A stretch of DNA of 64,000 bases, taken from positions 1,855,501 to 1,919,500 of the forward strand of contig NC_133060.1 in assembly GCF_048771995.1 (NCBI RefSeq), read 5' to 3'. The first letter of the stretch is position 1; every line of letters starts with the position of its first letter. This DNA comes from Taeniopygia guttata. Taxonomy: Eukaryota > Chordata > Aves > Passeriformes > Estrildidae. The notes beneath the pieces were generated by a model. It saw nothing but the letters and a program-made list of their open reading frames with translations. It had not been told where the DNA came from and did no database searches. Both the position numbers and the translations under genes were made by a program. Of the stretch, positions 60,060 through 64,000 are shown one piece after another.

Positions 60060-61690
60060 AAAATCCCCATTTTTTCCCCCAAACTTATCCACACACTCAT
60101 CTCCTCCTCATCCTCACACTTTAATCATGATTTGCCACACCATCAAAAATGATTAAAAAAACCAAAAAAATTCCCCCAAAAAACCCCAAAATTCCCATTC
60201 CAAACCCCAAATCCCTATTTTTTCCCAAAATTCCCATTTTTTCCCAAAATCCCCATTTTTCACCCCAAATTTACTCCACACACTCATCTCCTCCTCATCC
60301 TCACACTTTAATCATGATTTGCCACACCATCAAAAATGATTAAAAAACCCCAAAAATTCCCAAAAAAACCCAAAAATTCCCGTTTCAAACCCCAAATTTT
60401 CCATTTTTTCCCAAAATCCCCTTTTTTTACCCCAAATTTATCCACACTCATCTCCTCCTCATCCTCACACTTTAATCATGATTTGCCACACCATCAAAAA
60501 TGATTAAAAAACCCCCAAAATTCCCAAAAAACCCCAAAATTCCCATTCCAAACCCCAAATTTTCCACTTTTTTCCCAAAATCCCCATTTTTTACCCCAAA
60601 TTTACTCCACACACTCATCTCCTCCTCATCCTCACACTTTAATCATGATTTGCCACACCATCAAAAATTATTAAAAAAAACCCAAAAATTCCCCCAAAAA
60701 ACCCCAAAATTCCCATTCCAAACCCCAAATTTTCCTTTTTTTCCCAAAATCCCCATTTTTTAACCCAAATTTATCCACACTCATCTCCTCCTCATCCTCA
60801 CGTTTTAATCATGATTTGCCACACCATCAAAAATGATTTAAAAAAACCCCAAAAATTCCCAAAAAACCCCGAAATTCCCATTCCAAACCCCAACTTTTCC
60901 ATTTTTTTCCCAAAATTCCCATTTTTTACCCCAAATTTACTCCACACACTCATCTCCTCCTCATCCTCACACTTTAATCATGATTTGCCACACCATCAAA
61001 AATGATTAAAAAACCCCAAAAATTTCCCCAAAAAACCCCAAAATTCCCATTCCAAACCCCAAATTTTCCATTTTTTCCCAAAATCCCCATTTTTCACCCC
61101 AAATTTACTCCACACACTCATCTCCTCCTCATCCTCACGTTTTAATCACGATTTGCCACACCATCAAAAATTATTAAAAAACCCCAAAAATTCCCCCAAA
61201 AAACCCCAAAATTCCCATTCCAAACCCCAAAATCCCCATTTTTTCCCAAAATCCCCATTTTTTACCCCAAATTTACTCCACACACTCATCTCCTCCTCAT
61301 CCTCACACTTTAATCATGATTTGCCACACTATCAAAAAACCCCAAAAATTCCCAAAAAACCCCGAAATTCCCATTCCAAACCCCAAATTTTCCATTTTTT
61401 CCCAAAATCCCCATTTTTTACCCCAGATTTATCCACACACTCATCTCCTCCTCATCCTCACGTTTTAATCATGATTTGCCACACCATCAAAAATGATTAA
61501 AAAAACCCCAAAAATTCCCCCAAAAAACCCCAAAATTCCCATTCCAAACCCCAAATTTTCCATTTTTTTCCCAAAATTCCCATTTTTTACCCCAAATTTA
61601 CTCCACACACTCATCTCCTCCTCATCCTCACACTTTAATCATGATTTGCCACCGCGCATCAAAAATGATAAAAAAATCCATCCCCACCCC
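60060..61690. repeat. Satellite of about 165 bp, ten copies
   Basis: Each unit contains ACTCATCTCCTCCTCATCCT, TTTAATCATGATTTGCCACA and usually GATTAAAAAA. Copies start near 60070, 60260, 60430, 60600, 60770, 60930, 61095, 61265, 61425 and 61590. The ATTAAA in most units is a possible weak poly(A) signal. No gene is visible. Confidence 0.9.
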
Positions 61691-61739
61691 TCCAAAATTC
61701 CCAAAAAACCCCCAAAAATTCCCATTCCAAAACCCCAAA

Positions 61740-64000
61740 TTTTTTATTTTTTCAGGATAATTTTTTAGCTCTAAAACCCCAAATTTTCCATTTTTTGGGG
61801 CTGATTCTTTACCCCCAAAACCCCAAATTTTCCATTTTTTCAGAGTGATTCTTTACCTCCAAACCCCCAAATTTTCCATTTTTTGGGGTGATTTTTTACC
61901 CCCAAAACCCCAAATTTCTCATTTTTTCAGGATGATTTTTAAGCTCCAAACCCCCAAATTTCTCATTTTTTGGGGTGATTTTTTACCTCCAAACCCCAAA
62001 TCTCCCATTTTTTCAGGCTGATTTTTTACCTCCAAAACCCCAAATTTCTCATTTTTTGGGGTGATTCTTTACCTCCAAACCCCAAATCTCCCATTTTTTC
62101 AGGCTGATATTTTAACACCCCCTAAACCCCAAATTTTCCATTTTTTGGAGATGATTCTTTAGCTCTAAAACCCCAAATTTACCTTTTTTTTCAGGATGAT
62201 TTTTAAGCTCCAAACACCCAAATTTTCCATTTTTTGGGGTGATTTTAAACCTCCAAAACCCCAAATTTTCAATTTTTTTGGGATGACTTTTTAGCTCCAA
62301 AACCCCAAATTTTCCATTTTTTCAGGATGATTTTTAAGCTCCAAAACCCCAAATTTCTCTTTTTTTTGGGCTGTTTTTTTACCGCTAAACCCTAAATTTT
62401 CCATTTTTTGGAGTGATTCTTTACCCCCAAACCCCAAAATTCTCATTTTTTTAGGCTGATTCTTTAGCTCTAAAACTCCAAATTTCTCATTTTTTGAGGT
62501 TATTTTTTACTTCCAAAACCCCAAATTTTCCATTTTTTTCAGGATGATTTTTAAGCTCCAAACCCCCAAATTTTCCATTTTTTCAGGATGATTTTTTAGC
62601 TCCAAACCCCCAAATTTCTCGGTTTTTTGAGGTGATTCTTGAGCTCTAAAACCCCAAATTTCTCATTTTTTCGGGCCAATTTTTCACCTCCAAAACACCA
62701 CATTTTCCATTTTTTCAGGCTGATATTTGAACACCCCCAAAACCCCAAATTTCTCATTTTTTGGGATGATTCTTTACCCCCAAAACCCCAAATTTTCCAT
62801 TTTTTCGGGCTGATTCTTTACCTCCAAAACCCCAAATTTTTCATTTTTTGGGGTGAGGTTTTAACCCTAAAACCCCAAATTTCTCATTTTTTCGGGCCGA
62901 TTTTTTACCTCCAAAACCCCAAATTTTCCATTTTTTCAGGCTGATTCTTTAGCTCTAAAACCCCAAATTTTCCATTTTTTCAGGTGATTTTTTTACCGTC
63001 CAAAACCCCAAATTTCTCATTTTTTGGGGTTATTTTTTACCTCCAAACTCCCAAATTTCTCATTTTTTCAGGCTGATATTTTAAACACCCCCTAAAACCC
63101 CAAATTTTCCATTTTTTCAGGATGATTTTTATGCTCCAAAACCCCAAATTTCTCATTTTTTGGGGTTATTTTTTACTTCCAAACCCCCAAATTTTCCATT
63201 TTTTCAGGCTGATTCTTTAGCTCTAAAACCCAAAATTTCTCATTTTTTGGGCCGATTTTTTAACACCCCCTAAATCCCAAATTTTCCATTTTTTTGGAGA
63301 TGATTCTTTACCTCTAAAACCCCAAATTTTCCATTTTTTCAGGGTGAGGTTTTAACCCTAAAACCCCAGATTTCTCTTTTTTTCGGGCCAATTTTTCACC
63401 TCCAAACCCCCAAATTTTCCATTTTTTCAGGATGATTTTATAGGTCCAAACCCCCAAATTTCTCATTTTTCGGGCTGATTTTTAAGCTCCAAAACCCCAA
63501 ATTTCTCATTTTTTGGGCCGATTTTTTACCTCCAAACCCCCAAATCTCCCATTTTTTCAGGCTGATATTTTAACACCCCCTAAACCCCAAATTTTCATTT
63601 TTTCAGGCTGATTCTTTACCTCCAAAACCCCAAATTTCTCATTTTTTTGAGATGATTCTTTAGCTCAAAAACCCCAAATTTTCCATTTTTTCAGGGTGAG
63701 GTTTTAGCTCCAAAACCCCAAATTTTCCATTTTTTGGGCTGATTTTTTACCTCCAAAACCCTAAATTTCTCATTTTCTCAGGGTGAGCTTTTAGCCCTAA
63801 AACCCCAAATTTCTCATTTTTTGGCTGATTTTTTACCTCCAAGACCCCAAAATTTCTCATTTTTTCGGGCCAATTGTTTAACACTCCCTAAACCCCAAAT
63901 CCCCCATTTTTTCAGGCTGATTCTTTACCCCCTAAACCCCAAATTTTCCATTTTTTCAGAGTGATTTTTACCCAAAACCCCAAATTTCCCATTTTTCTCC
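61740..64000. repeat. Satellite of about 55-60 bp running off the window
   Basis: Units combine CCCCAAATTTTCCATTTTTT, CAGGCTGATTCTTTA and CCTCCAAAA. It continues to the right edge. No gene is visible. Confidence 0.9.

Noticed and set aside
1-64000. tRNA, rRNA or other structured RNA genes
   Set aside because: None was recognised on reading; a covariance-model search would be needed to exclude small ones.

Overview
The window is nuclear DNA of a bird, most likely a songbird. It is a piece of the MHC class II region of a small, GC-rich, repeat-laden chromosome. The evidence is five MHC class II beta (IIB) genes and one class II alpha (IIA) gene with vertebrate exon structure, several solo or partial endogenous retrovirus LTRs, and introns built almost wholly of minisatellites. 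The species cannot be named from the sequence alone.

Layout. Positions 1-2315 hold the 3' part of IIB gene 1 on the + strand; its exons 1 and 2 lie off the left edge. A 23-bp minisatellite follows, then four complete IIB genes on the - strand: gene 2 (3653-7699), gene 3 (10963-14021), gene 4 (18876-21433) and gene 5 (26811-30258). Upstream of genes 2, 3 and 4 lie near-identical promoter DNA, an AT-rich stretch and an LTR block. The LTRs are nested and shared in a way that orders the duplications. Gene 5 instead stands head to head with the single IIA gene on the + strand (30721-51708), separated by about 460 bp that contain two tandem S-X-Y class II promoter modules.

The IIA gene has only 765 bp of coding sequence in four exons but spans 21 kb, because each intron is filled by a different tandem array. 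These arrays, and the array beyond the stop codon, have repeatedly copied the edges of neighbouring exons with their splice sites. I count two exon-2 starts in intron 1, six exon-2 ends and one half exon 3 in intron 2, about seventeen exon-3 ends in intron 3, and four exon-4 ends after the stop codon. From 51709 to 64000 there is only satellite-like repeat.

Working together: the IIA and IIB chains pair in the endoplasmic reticulum, load peptides in endosomes and present them to CD4 T cells. One alpha chain appears to serve several beta chains. The beta genes have the same translated exons 3-5 but differ strongly in exon 2, which encodes the peptide-binding domain. Copy numbers in the long arrays depend on the quality of the underlying assembly.
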